DNA of 64,000 nt from Amycolatopsis solani (GTDB taxonomy: Bacteria; Actinomycetota; Actinomycetes; Mycobacteriales; Pseudonocardiaceae), in assembly GCF_033441515.1 (NCBI RefSeq), contig NZ_JAWQJT010000003.1:310001-374000 (forward strand), read 5' to 3'. Below the pieces are notes generated by a model. It was not told the origin of the DNA and searched no databases. It saw nothing but the letters and a program-made list of their open reading frames with translations. Both the position numbers and the translations under genes were made by a program. This document shows positions 32,009 to 40,602 of the stretch, piece after piece. Within the stretch, counting starts at the first letter, position 1, and every line of letters starts with the position of its first letter.

Positions 32009-32944
32009 CTACTCGCGCACCTTCTCGTCCCACTCCGGACGCGGGTCCACCCGCACTCGACGCGCCCCCACGTCTTCGGGGCCCGGCATCGTGCTCCCGG
32101 GCAGCGACACTGCTGCCGCTCCCCAGGCGACGGCTGTGGCCAGCGCCTGCGGGCCACTCCCCCCTGCCGCCAGGAAACCGGCGAGCATCGCGTCGCCGGC
32201 CCCCACCGAGCTCCGCGGTTCGGCCGATGCGTTGGCGCACCAGACTCCCGCGTCTTCCACCAGCACGGCGCCCTTGCTGCCGAGACTGGCGAGAACCGTG
32301 CCCGCGCCGAGGGCGCGGAGTTCCTGTGCGGCGTCGACGACGTCCCGCACCGTGTCCAGCTGCCTGCCGACCGCTTCCTCGAGCTCGTCGAGGTTCGGCT
32401 TGACCAGGGCGGGCCCGGCCTTGACCGACGTCCGGAACGCCGGGCCGCTGGTGTCCACGACGACCTTGGCCCCGGTCGTCGCCAGGCGCGCGATCAGGTC
32501 GGCGTAGAAGTCTTCTCCGGCACCGGGCGGCAGGCTTCCCGCCGCCACCACCCATTCCGCGTCGGCCACGTGGGACATCAGCGTGTCGCACAGGGTTTCC
32601 AGCTCCGCACCGGAAAGGTGCGGTCCGCTCTCGTTCACCTTGGTGACGGTCGCGTCCGGTTCGACCACGCTGATGTTGCTGCGCACGGGTTCCGCGGTCC
32701 GCACGCGGACCACGTCGATGTTGTAGTCGTGCAGCAGGCTGATCAGGTGGTCGCCGTCGGCACCGCCGGCCGGGACGACCGCACGGGCCTTGAGTCCATT
32801 GCGCACCAGAGCGCGTGCGACGTTGATGCCCTTGCCTCCCGGCTGGACACGCGCACCCGTAGCCCGGTGCAGCTCGCCCCGGATGAGCCGGTCGACCTCG
32901 ATCGTCCGGTCGACGCTCGGGTTCGCCGTCAGGGTCACGAACAC
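32009..32944 (-). CDS. fruK: 1-phosphofructokinase family sugar kinase (PfkB/FruK)
   Basis: 311 residues from the GTG at 32944, preceded by GGAGG. Ribokinase-like enzyme converting fructose 1-phosphate (or a related sugar phosphate) to the 1,6-bisphosphate. It starts with the FruK-typical VTLTANPSVDRTIEV and has the substrate motif QPGGKGINVARAL and the ATP/catalytic GAGDAMLAGF near the C-terminus. It is the first gene of the PTS operon. A 1-phosphofructokinase would suit a fructose PTS, yet the permease beside it is mannitol-type. It may act on a sugar 1-phosphate formed by the dehydrogenase, or the operon may be hybrid. Confidence 0.9.
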   Translation of the reverse strand: MFVTLTANPSVDRTIEVDRLIRGELHRATGARVQPGGKGINVARALVRNGLKARAVVPAGGADGDHLISLLHDYNIDVVRVRTAEPVRSNISVVEPDATVTKVNESGPHLSGAELETLCDTLMSHVADAEWVVAAGSLPPGAGEDFYADLIARLATTGAKVVVDTSGPAFRTSVKAGPALVKPNLDELEEAVGRQLDTVRDVVDAAQELRALGAGTVLASLGSKGAVLVEDAGVWCANASAEPRSSVGAGDAMLAGFLAAGGSGPQALATAVAWGAAAVSLPGSTMPGPEDVGARRVRVDPRPEWDEKVRE

Positions 32945-33153
32945 TTCAGCACACCTCCGCCGGGGTCCTCGTTGGTTTGGTTGATATTGCCTTTGTTCGT
33001 CTGCGTTTGCAAGACCCAACTTCACCGGAAGTTCAACCGTTATCTTCGGAAGTCCGTGATCTTTGCGCTGTGGCCAGGAAGAACGTCGACCACGGCGCGT
33101 GGCCGCAAACCAACACAAAGCCAGATATCCAACGTGGCCGCCGAACACGACGA
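32945..33153 (-). promoter_or_regulatory. Promoter region of the PTS operon with A/C-rich candidate operators
   Basis: Non-coding stretch upstream of the kinase gene. On the minus strand it contains ATCAACCAAACCAAC close to the start, and on the plus strand AACCAACACAAAG near 33109. Both resemble AACCACACAGAAC upstream of the DeoR-family gene at 50181. DeoR sugar repressors commonly bind such repeats. No unambiguous -35/-10 was identified. Confidence 0.3.
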
Positions 33154-33200
33154 GGCGGGCCGGGTGGACCTCCGTTTTCCGGAAGCGCACCCGGCCCGCC
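33154..33200 (-). terminator. Hairpin terminator after the small CxC/CC protein gene
   Basis: A perfect 13-bp GC-rich stem pairs 33154-33166 with 33188-33200 around a 21-base loop, flanked by a further near-complementary ACGACG/CGTCGT pair. It lies 17 bp past the stop of the gene at 33217 and upstream of the PTS promoter, so it separates the regulatory operon from the PTS operon. Confidence 0.6.
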
Positions 33201-33216
33201 ACGTCGTTTTCCCTCG

Positions 33217-33486
33217 TCACGCCGCTTCGCCCACCGTCCCGAGCGCCGCGGCTCCCGCCGGGGTCAGCCGGGCCCGCACCCGCTGGCCCACCCGCCCCGG
33301 CCCCGCCGGCGCCACCAGGCCGCGGTGCGCGAGCTCGTGGGCGGTGTACTGGTCGCAGCACCACAGCCCGTCGATGTAGAGGTCGGGCTCGCAGCTGCAA
33401 GCGATTTCCGCCCGGCCGGCCGCGACCGCGCGCAGCATCGCCCGTGCCCGGTGGTTCAGTTCGTCCGGGAGCCTCGTCGCACCCAT
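33217..33486 (-). CDS. Small uncharacterised protein with CxC and CC motifs
   Basis: 89 residues from the ATG at 33486 (a longer in-frame start at 33528 would overlap the upstream gene). I do not recognise a named family. Visible features are CSCEP and LWCCDQY, which could bind a metal, and a C-terminal half reading like a short winged-helix segment (HELAHRGLVAP... RLTPAGAAALG), as in MarR-like or DNA-binding accessory proteins. It is 16 bp downstream of the PAS-LuxR gene and ends at a hairpin, so it is probably co-transcribed with that regulator. Confidence 0.6.
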   Translation of the reverse strand: MGATRLPDELNHRARAMLRAVAAGRAEIACSCEPDLYIDGLWCCDQYTAHELAHRGLVAPAGPGRVGQRVRARLTPAGAAALGTVGEAA

Positions 33487-33502
33487 CGCGGCCACGTCCC
33501 CA

Positions 33503-34195
33503 TCACCGCACGAAGTCCGGGAGCGCACGCGGAGGCCACGACCCGACCCCGAAGATGCCCATGGAGTAGGCCTTCGAGATCAGCGCCGGCCGGTTCTTCA
33601 CCTTCATCTTCCGCAGCAGCGTCGTCACGTGGTACTCCACGCCGCCGCGGCTCATGTAGAGGTTGGCCGCGAGCTGGATCGTGGAGACCCCGGACGCCAC
33701 CCCTTCGAGGATGCGGGCGTCGATCTCGGACAGGATCTTCTTCTTGCTGCAGGCCACCTGGTTGCCGCGCTCGTTCTTGTCCGGCCGGAACACGACGGTC
33801 AGGCTGTCGAGCCGGTCGCCGACGCCGTGCACCGTGGAGCCGATGAACTCGCCCGACAGCGTCGTGCCGTTCTCGCGCATCACCAGGATCCGCTCGACGA
33901 ACCGGCTGCGCTCGCCGCGCGCCAGCAGGCGCAGCTGGTTCTCGACCTTGCTCCGCACGCTGGGGTGCAGCAGGTCGCAGAGACCGGTACCGGTGACCGC
34001 GTCCGAGCTGCGCTCGAAGACGCGGAAGAACTCCATGCTGGCCGACACGATCCGCAAGCGGTGGTCGAGGTTCACCATGCACATCTCGGGGGTGATCGCC
34101 CGCAGGGCGGGCTTGCGGGTGGCGGTCCGGACAGCCCGGTCCGCGACCACGGCCACCTCGACACCCACAGCCAGATCCGCAACGTCCGCACTCAT
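33503..34195 (-). CDS. PAS-LuxR transcriptional activator, PimM/NysRIV/AmphRIV-like
   Basis: 230 residues from the ATG at 34195 with an AAAGGA site; an upstream GTG at 34309 is in frame but lacks a good site. The N-terminal half (about 30-125) is a PAS sensor-like domain. The C-terminal 60 residues form a LuxR/GerE helix-turn-helix containing GVASGVSTIQLAANLYMSR and GVEYHVTTLLRKMK, ending in a WPPR segment as in PimM-class proteins. Such proteins directly activate polyene macrolide genes in natamycin, nystatin and amphotericin producers. Its presence with LAL regulators is typical of polyene clusters. Candidate targets are noted near 25541, 45812 and 52156. Confidence 0.88.
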   Translation of the reverse strand: MSADVADLAVGVEVAVVADRAVRTATRKPALRAITPEMCMVNLDHRLRIVSASMEFFRVFERSSDAVTGTGLCDLLHPSVRSKVENQLRLLARGERSRFVERILVMRENGTTLSGEFIGSTVHGVGDRLDSLTVVFRPDKNERGNQVACSKKKILSEIDARILEGVASGVSTIQLAANLYMSRGGVEYHVTTLLRKMKVKNRPALISKAYSMGIFGVGSWPPRALPDFVR

Positions 34196-34563
34196 GAAGG
34201 CATTCCTTTCTCCGGCTGGAAGCTGAAGCCCCGGGGGCGAAAAGGCCGACGGCGGGGAGTCACTGTGTGTGCGCCGTGTCTCCGGGGTGATGCAGATCAT
34301 GTTATGCACGCTTGATTATCACCGGCAACACAATCCGGACACCCGGTCTTAACACTGTGGTGCGGGGGCGGTGGGGGTACGGAGGTACGGACCGCCGTGC
34401 GGTGCGGTGCGGTACCGAACCCGGGGGCGGGCGGGCAACCGCGTTGCCCTTTTGGCTCCCGACCTGGGAAATGCGGGGAAAAGGGGGTCCGTACCCCCGC
34501 ACCCCGCACCGCACCCGCGTACCGAACTTGCGGGACCGGGGGGGGCGAGGCGGACCGCTCGGT
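34196..34563. promoter_or_regulatory. Long G-rich non-coding region upstream of the PAS-LuxR gene
   Basis: No credible gene in 368 bp (434 bp with the adjacent hairpin). Positions 34360-34550 are repetitive: GGTGCGGTGCGGTACCG near 34400 is mirrored by CCGCACCGCACCCGCGTACC near 34503, and GGGGTACGGA near 34372 by TCCGTACCCC near 34489. Together these are imperfect inverted-repeat arms about 120 bp apart that could fold into a large structure. AT-richer sequence at 34290-34330 (ATGTTATGCACGCTTGATTATC) is the likeliest promoter for the regulator. Short open frames here overlap in all phases and look spurious. Confidence 0.5.
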
Positions 34564-34617
34564 GCAGGTCGTGAGTGTTCAGTCGGGTTCTAACCCGACT
34601 GAACACTCACGACCTGC
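34564..34617. terminator. 26-bp perfect hairpin downstream of the first LAL regulator
   Basis: 34564-34589 and 34592-34617 are exact reverse complements, with a two-base centre. The arm contains GTCGTGAGTGTTCAGTCGGG. It begins 13 bp after the stop of the minus-strand LAL gene, so it can end its transcript, although no U-run follows. The length and perfection also suit a repetitive intergenic element. Confidence 0.7.
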
Positions 34618-34629
34618 GGCGGACGGGAA

Positions 34630-37440
34630 TCAGCTTTCCTGCTCGAGCGCGCCGAAGCGCTCGATGAGCTCGGCCCGGCCGCTGACTTCGAGCTTGCGGT
34701 AGGTGCCGGTGAGGTTCTTCTCGACCGCACGCCGGGTGACGCCGAGTGAATCGGCGATCCGCTGGTTCGTCCAGCCCTGGACGACGAGCCGCGCGACCGC
34801 GGCCTCGGTCTTGGTGAGGTTCCCCAGGCTGTCGCCGGAAAACCGCAGTACGGGACCGTTCAGCTCGGTTTCGCCGCTGCCGTCCAACCAGGACGCGCCG
34901 ATCGCCTTCACCAGTTCCCGGCCCTCGGCCAGCAGGTCTTCGGCGTCGGGCAGGCCGGCGTCGAGCAGCCGGGCGCCCAGCACGACCGCGGTGCGGGCGC
35001 GCTCGACGACGTTCTCCGACTCGCGCAGGATGCCGGCCGCTTCCTGCAGCAGCGCGATGCCGTCCGCGCCCCCGGTCAGCATCCCTTGCAGGCGCAGGGA
35101 ACGCCCGACGCTCAGCGCGGTCCCCCAGGCCTGCGCGAACTGGTCCTCTTCCGCCGCGTGCGCCTGGGCCGCGGTCAGGTCGCCGAGCCGCTGGCGCACC
35201 AGCGCCGCCCAGATCCGCCACGGGTACTGGGGTGTGTTGACCCAGCCCTCGCGTTCCAGCCGCCGCCCGCAGTCCAGGAACCGGCCCAGCGCGGTCGCCG
35301 GGTCGCCGCGGACCAGGTCGATCATCCCGCGGGTCAGCCGCCGCGCGGCGAAGACGCGGTGGTCCGTGCCGTCCATCGGCGTGCCCAGCAGGCGTTCGCC
35401 GAGCTCCGGATCCTGGGTCTCCAAGGCGATCTGGGCGAGGGTGGTGACCGACCGCGCGAGCGCGTCCGGCCAGGCTTCGTGGTCGGTGCCCTCCAGGACG
35501 CCGAGCGCGATCCGCCGCGCCTTGGCCAGCTCCCCTTGCGCCAGCTTGACTTCCGCGAGTTCGGCGGCGATCAGCGGCGCGGTGTCCGGCCAGTGCTCCT
35601 GCGCCGCCTGGGCGGCGGCGGTCAGCGCGGGCTCGAGCACGGCGGCGCGGTCGGCGAGGACCGCGGTCGAGACCAGCAGCGGCAGGGACGTGTAGGCGTG
35701 CCGCGGGTCGAGCGGCTCTTCGCTGATCAGTCGCTTGAGGACGGTCTCGACGTCGTCGACCGGGACGCTGCCCGAGAGCACCGCGGTGTGCAGCAGCACC
35801 ACCGCGAGCTCCCGGCCGGCCGGGGCGTCGAGGCGGCCGGTGTGGTCGAGTTCGGTGAGGCGGGCCAGCGCGGCTTCACCGCCACCGGGCTGCCCGATCC
35901 CCGGGTACCACGTGCGGGCTTCGGCCCGCAGCGCCAGCTCCGCCGGTTCTCCCTCGCGCAGCACGGGTTCGACGGCGGCGCGCACGGCCGCGCCGAGGTT
36001 CGGCGACGCCGCGGCGAACGCGGGCGGGATCCACAGCGCGGCTTCGGCCTGCTGCGGACCGGGCGGCAGCAGCGAAAGCGCCTGCGACAGGTGCCGGGCC
36101 GCGGCGACCAGGTCGAAACCCCGTTCCGCGGCGGCGAGTTCGACGAGCAGCCGGCCGCGCTCTTCGCTGTCGGGCGCGGTGTTCAGCAGGGCCCGGCGCA
36201 GGTAGCGCGCCGCGAGCTCGCCGGCCCCGCGCTCCAGCACGCTGCCCGCGGCCGAGCTGAGGATCCGCACTTCCCACGGGTCTTCGGCGATGCCGACCTT
36301 CATCAGCGTCTCGGCCACCCGTTCCGCCGGGCGGCCGTGCTCGTAGAGCAGCCGCGCCGCGCGCCGGTAGAGGTCTTCCCGCAGTTCGACCGGGATCGCG
36401 GACTCGATGCCGTCGCGCACGCTCGTGGTGACGAACCCGATCCGCCCGTCCTCGCGGTCGACCAGGCGCAGCCGTTCCAGGTGCTGCACCGCCGAGGAGT
36501 ACTCGACGTCGTCGAGGCCGACGAGGTCGGCGGCCAGCACGGGCTCGGCGAGGTCGCCGAGCACCGCGACCGCGCGGGCCAGCGCGAGCACCGCGGGTGG
36601 CTGCGACCCCAGCGACATCAGGACGCGGTGGTCGAGCAGCCGCACGGCTTCGGTTTCCGCGGCCGCGGTCTGCGCGGCGACCGGCCGCAGCCCTTCGGCG
36701 ACCAGTCCGGTGAGGACGGTCGCGACGTCGGCCGGGTTGCCGCCGGAGACCTCGTGCAGCATGGCGGTGAACGGTTCCTCCGCGCGTTCCCCGAACGCGA
36801 CCTCGGCCATCGAGGCGACCCCGGACCGCGAAAGCGGTGCGGGCACGACGATCCGCGCGGCCGCCGTCACCAGTTCGTGCACCAGCGGGTACTTCGGCGC
36901 CTCGCACTCGTCGGCCAGCGCCAGCGCGAGCAGGATCCGCGATCCGCTCAGCCGCTTGGCGAGGTAGCCCAGCAGGCGCAGCGATCCCTGGTCGGCCCAC
37001 TGCAGGTCGTCGACGATCACCACGACCAGGTCGTCGTGGGACATCGCGTGCACGACCGTGTGCAGTCCATAGAGGACGGCTTCGGTCGGCAGGTAGTGCT
37101 CGTGGCCGTCGGTGATCAGCCGTTCTTCGGTCAGGGCGCGCAGGATCTGCTCGGACGCGCCCTGGAACCACCGGTCCCGCTCGGCTTCACCGGCCGCGAC
37201 GAGCACCGGGCGGCACAGCTGCTGGGCGATGCCGAAGGCGAAGTCCTCTTCGAGCCGGGTGGCGTCCGCGCGCAGCACCCGGGCGCCCGCGCCGAACGCC
37301 GCCGCCATCGTGTCCCGCAGCAGCGCGGACTTCCCGCTGCCGGCCGGACCGCTGATCAGCAGCAGGGAACCGTCACCGCCCGCGGCCGCGTTCAGCGCGG
37401 TCGCGATCGCGGCCCGTTCGGCGTCTCGCTCCAGCAGCAC
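34630..37440 (-). CDS. Large ATP-binding LuxR (LAL) regulator 1
   Basis: 936 residues, the usual size for LAL regulators such as NysRI-RIII. An N-terminal AAA/NTPase has an intact Walker A GPAGSGKSALL (about 31-41) and Walker B VVVIVDDLQWAD (near 140). A long helical TPR-like middle follows. The C-terminal LuxR/GerE HTH (last about 60 residues) is LTKTEAAVARLVVQGWTNQ... VTRRAVEKNLTGTYRKL. The GTG at 37440 is 6 bp after the stop of the next LAL gene upstream, so the two form an operon. Polyene clusters typically hold several LAL activators, and these would control PKS and tailoring genes. Confidence 0.92.
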   Translation of the reverse strand: MLLERDAERAAIATALNAAAGGDGSLLLISGPAGSGKSALLRDTMAAAFGAGARVLRADATRLEEDFAFGIAQQLCRPVLVAAGEAERDRWFQGASEQILRALTEERLITDGHEHYLPTEAVLYGLHTVVHAMSHDDLVVVIVDDLQWADQGSLRLLGYLAKRLSGSRILLALALADECEAPKYPLVHELVTAAARIVVPAPLSRSGVASMAEVAFGERAEEPFTAMLHEVSGGNPADVATVLTGLVAEGLRPVAAQTAAAETEAVRLLDHRVLMSLGSQPPAVLALARAVAVLGDLAEPVLAADLVGLDDVEYSSAVQHLERLRLVDREDGRIGFVTTSVRDGIESAIPVELREDLYRRAARLLYEHGRPAERVAETLMKVGIAEDPWEVRILSSAAGSVLERGAGELAARYLRRALLNTAPDSEERGRLLVELAAAERGFDLVAAARHLSQALSLLPPGPQQAEAALWIPPAFAAASPNLGAAVRAAVEPVLREGEPAELALRAEARTWYPGIGQPGGGEAALARLTELDHTGRLDAPAGRELAVVLLHTAVLSGSVPVDDVETVLKRLISEEPLDPRHAYTSLPLLVSTAVLADRAAVLEPALTAAAQAAQEHWPDTAPLIAAELAEVKLAQGELAKARRIALGVLEGTDHEAWPDALARSVTTLAQIALETQDPELGERLLGTPMDGTDHRVFAARRLTRGMIDLVRGDPATALGRFLDCGRRLEREGWVNTPQYPWRIWAALVRQRLGDLTAAQAHAAEEDQFAQAWGTALSVGRSLRLQGMLTGGADGIALLQEAAGILRESENVVERARTAVVLGARLLDAGLPDAEDLLAEGRELVKAIGASWLDGSGETELNGPVLRFSGDSLGNLTKTEAAVARLVVQGWTNQRIADSLGVTRRAVEKNLTGTYRKLEVSGRAELIERFGALEQES

Positions 37441-37446
37441 CGGTCA

Positions 37447-40341
37447 TCAACTCGCTGCGGAGCCGGGGCTCATCAGCTCGGCGAGCTGCCCCCGGCCGGT
37501 CACGGTCAGCTTGCGGTAGATCCGGGTCAGGCGCAGCTCGACCAGCCTGCTGCTCAGCTGCAGCGCCCGCGCGATCTCGGGATTCGTGCGGCCCGCGGCG
37601 GCGAGCGCCGCGATCCGGGCCTCCTGTTCGGACAGTGCGCCGGCGGGGTCGCCGGGCGCGGGGCGGGTGGCGGCGTCGGGCCCGCGGCGGGCCAGCCGCC
37701 CGGAGACGTCGCGGATCTTCTCGGCGAGTCCCGCCGGCAGCAGCTGCGGCCGCAGGGTCGCGACGCGCCCGATCAGCGCGGTGGCCTCGGCGACGTCGCC
37801 GTCGTCGAGCCGCGCGGCGGCGAGTTCGGTGACGGCGGTGAGGAAGTCGACGCGCCGGGCCGTCCCTTCCAGCAGCAGGACCGCGCGTTCGAGGTGCGCC
37901 CGGCGTTCGCCGCCGGTGAAGACGTCGGCCAGGCGCAGGCTCGTGGCCCCGCGCGCGCCCGGCACGCCCCAGGTTTCCGCGCGGGCCAGCGCTTCCCGGG
38001 CCAGTTCGACGGCGCCGCCGTCCCCGGCGCGGGCCAGCGCCAGCGCCGCGCCGGTCCGCCAGGGCAGGTCGACCGGGTTGCCTTCGCGCCGCCCGGTGGT
38101 GCCGCGGCCCGCCGCGCGGAACGCTTCGAGCGCGGCTCGCGCGTCGCCCTTCGCCAGGTGCACGCGGCCGCGTTGCAGCAGCAGATATCCGGCGGCCAGC
38201 CCGTCGTCGGCGCCGGGCGGGAGCACCGGGCCCACCGCGCGCTCGGCTTCGTCGAGCCGCATCGCGGCCAGCGCCGCTTCCGCGCGCACGGCTCGAAGCC
38301 CGGGCAGCGCCCGCGGGTGCCACGCGCGTTCGGGCAGCCGGGCGGTCGCGGCTTCGAGGTCGGCCTGCGCCTGGCCGAGGTTGCCGCGGCGCAGTTCGCA
38401 GCGCGCCCGCAGCAGCACGGCGTTCGCCGCGACCGCGCGGGCGCCGGCGCGGACCGCGTCCTGGTGGACGTCGGTGAGGCCGAGCACAGCTTCGGACAGC
38501 TCGTCGGTGCACAGCAGCACCCACGCGGCCCGCAGGCGCAGGGTGTGCGGCAGGTTCGCGCGCGGTTCGAGCGCGAGCCGGGCGAGGTCCCGCGCCCGGC
38601 CGGGCTCCCGGCCGCGGCGGGCGAGCTCGACCGCGGTCGTCACCGCGCGCACGGGGTCGGTGTCCCCGGGCACCGGCGGCGGCGCGTCGAAGGCGGCGGC
38701 CGGGACGACCGGGCCGGCCGCGCAGTCTTCCTGCGCCAGCCTGCCGAGGGCGGCCAGCGCGGCGGTGCCGGCGTCGAACCCGCTGCGGCGGCGGCAGGTC
38801 GCGGCGATCACGCGGTGCGCCGTGCGGGTGTCCCCGCGGGCGAGCAGGTGGTCGGCCGCTTCCAGCAGGACCGCGCCGGAGACCTCCGGGCCGGTGTCGA
38901 GCAGCACGCGTTGCAGGCGCTGGTCGCTCAGCTCCGGTTCGTCGGCGACCTCGGCCAGCGCGAGCCCCAGCATCAGCTTCCGGCGTTCGGCCGGGCTGAC
39001 CGGTTCCCGCAGCGCCCGGCCGAGCAGCCGCGCGGCACCCGCGTCGTCCCCGAGCACCCGGCGCTGTTCGGCGGCCCGGCGCAGCGTCGCGACCGCCCAC
39101 GACGCACCGATCGGGCGGACGGCGGCGAGCAGTTCGGCGAGCTGGTCGTCCGGCACCGCGGCGCGGTAGGCGAGTTCGGCGCACCGGTTCGCGAGCTCGC
39201 CGCGCTCGGCGGCGCTCAGCGTACCGAGCGCGGCGTCGGCGGTCGTGCGGTCGGCGATGCGGGTCGGCGCGCCTTCGCGCACCAGGCCGAACCCGACCAG
39301 CTGGCGCAGGGCGTCGCCGACGCGGCCGGCGAGCGGGCCGGCCAGGTTCGTCACGAGGTCGAAGTCGAGCAGCCCGCGGCACACCGCGATGGCGCGCAGC
39401 AGGTTCAGCGCGTCGGCGGGCAGCGCGGCGATCGACACGGCCAGCTCGGCGGCGCGGACGTCGGCCAGGTGCGCGGTGACGGCGGGCAGGTGCTCGGCCA
39501 CCGGCTCGCCCCCGGCGGCGGCGAGCCGTTCGAGCACCGGCGCGACCAGCGCGGGCCGCCCGCCGGTGAGGCGGTGCAGCCCCGCGGTGAAGCGGGGGTC
39601 GGGCAGGCTGCCGGGGAAGCGGTCGCCGACCAGCTGCCGCAGGCCGTCCTCGGTGAGCAGCCGGACGTCGGCGGTGTCCCCGCCGGGCACGGCCGGGTGC
39701 TCACCGGTGGCGAGCACGGACCGGACGAGCAGCATCGGTGCCTGCTGCAGCCGGTGTTCCATGGCTTCGAGCCAGGCTTTCGAGCCGGGATCGGCCCACT
39801 GCGCGTCGTCGACGGCGATCAGCAGCGGCCCCTGGCTCGCGACGCCCACGAAGTCGCCGCACAGGGTCGGGATGGACCGCTCGGCCGAGGCGCGGCCGCA
39901 CGAGCGCGGCCCGCCGTCGAGCCGGCAGTCGGCGTCGGCGATGTCGGCGAAGAGCCGGTTGATGACGCCGCGGTGCACGGCCGATTCCCCGGGCGAGCAG
40001 GAGGCGAAGGCGGTGATGACGCCGGCGACCCTGGCTTCCCGCACGGCGGCGGCGAGCAGCGCGCTGCGCCCGGCCCCGCGCGGGCCGACGACGGTCACCT
40101 GACCGGACCGCCCGGCCAGCACCCCGCGAATCCCCCGCCGCAGCACGGCGATCTCGTCCTCCCGTTCGACCAGCCGCGTTTCGGCGGTGCGGCGCGACCG
40201 GTCGTCCCGCTCCCCGAGCCAGGGAACGGTCAAAACGGGCGCGGCAACGGGCCCTGCGCTCCGGGCGACGGTGTCCTCGGAGGGCAGGGCAGGCGCGATC
40301 GGCCACGCCGATCCGGCTCTGCCTGATCCGGGCACCACCAT
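37447..40341 (-). CDS. Large ATP-binding LuxR (LAL) regulator 2, with altered Walker A
   Basis: 964 residues from the ATG at 40341, behind GGAGG (GTG starts 3 bp downstream or 15 bp upstream are alternatives). Same architecture as the downstream LAL, but the P-loop reads GPRGAGRSALL: the lysine that contacts ATP phosphates is arginine. Walker B is normal (LLIAVDDAQWADP). The C-terminal HTH is SEQEARIAALAAAGRTNPEIA... LVELRLTRIYRKL. The N-terminus is extended by about 60 low-complexity residues. First gene of a two-LAL operon. Activity may rely on the partner LAL for ATP hydrolysis; that is inference. Confidence 0.9.
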   Translation of the reverse strand: MVVPGSGRAGSAWPIAPALPSEDTVARSAGPVAAPVLTVPWLGERDDRSRRTAETRLVEREDEIAVLRRGIRGVLAGRSGQVTVVGPRGAGRSALLAAAVREARVAGVITAFASCSPGESAVHRGVINRLFADIADADCRLDGGPRSCGRASAERSIPTLCGDFVGVASQGPLLIAVDDAQWADPGSKAWLEAMEHRLQQAPMLLVRSVLATGEHPAVPGGDTADVRLLTEDGLRQLVGDRFPGSLPDPRFTAGLHRLTGGRPALVAPVLERLAAAGGEPVAEHLPAVTAHLADVRAAELAVSIAALPADALNLLRAIAVCRGLLDFDLVTNLAGPLAGRVGDALRQLVGFGLVREGAPTRIADRTTADAALGTLSAAERGELANRCAELAYRAAVPDDQLAELLAAVRPIGASWAVATLRRAAEQRRVLGDDAGAARLLGRALREPVSPAERRKLMLGLALAEVADEPELSDQRLQRVLLDTGPEVSGAVLLEAADHLLARGDTRTAHRVIAATCRRRSGFDAGTAALAALGRLAQEDCAAGPVVPAAAFDAPPPVPGDTDPVRAVTTAVELARRGREPGRARDLARLALEPRANLPHTLRLRAAWVLLCTDELSEAVLGLTDVHQDAVRAGARAVAANAVLLRARCELRRGNLGQAQADLEAATARLPERAWHPRALPGLRAVRAEAALAAMRLDEAERAVGPVLPPGADDGLAAGYLLLQRGRVHLAKGDARAALEAFRAAGRGTTGRREGNPVDLPWRTGAALALARAGDGGAVELAREALARAETWGVPGARGATSLRLADVFTGGERRAHLERAVLLLEGTARRVDFLTAVTELAAARLDDGDVAEATALIGRVATLRPQLLPAGLAEKIRDVSGRLARRGPDAATRPAPGDPAGALSEQEARIAALAAAGRTNPEIARALQLSSRLVELRLTRIYRKLTVTGRGQLAELMSPGSAAS

Positions 40342-40602
40342 CACCCTCCGCCCCACAGCGGCTGCTTACCGTCACCCACCGGCGGTGTACCAGAGGGTGA
40401 CGTGGCTCTCCAGCCTAAGACGACCAATGTTGGTTTAACAAGTCCAGCACCTTCGTTTTGTCTGCGGTTGGCCCCTGCCGACAACGCACTACCCACGAAG
40501 ACCCAGAAATCCCTACATTAAGGCAAAGTGACTTGACACCCCGCCAGGGCCGTGGGTGAAGGTGGCTCGACACCCCGCCCGACCGGTTTCGAGGCCGCGA
40601 AC
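40342..40602 (-). promoter_or_regulatory. Intergenic region upstream of the LAL operon
   Basis: 261 bp between divergent genes. It contains the inverted repeat ACCAA-TG-TTGGT at 40423-40434 followed by TTTAACA, in an AT-richer patch suitable for the LAL promoter. The 11-mer GACACCCCGCC is repeated directly at about 40535 and 40569; the first copy includes TTGACA on the plus strand, which could be a -35 element for the rightward gene. Confidence 0.35.

Noticed and set aside
30817..32944. Fructose-specific PTS
   Set aside because: Although a FruK-like kinase leads the operon, the IIC and IIB sequences match the mannitol family (GGIHEIYFPY, CDAGMGSS).
34310..34629. Several short open frames in the G-rich region
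   Set aside because: They overlap in many phases, have no ribosome-binding sites, and their translations only reflect the repeat composition.
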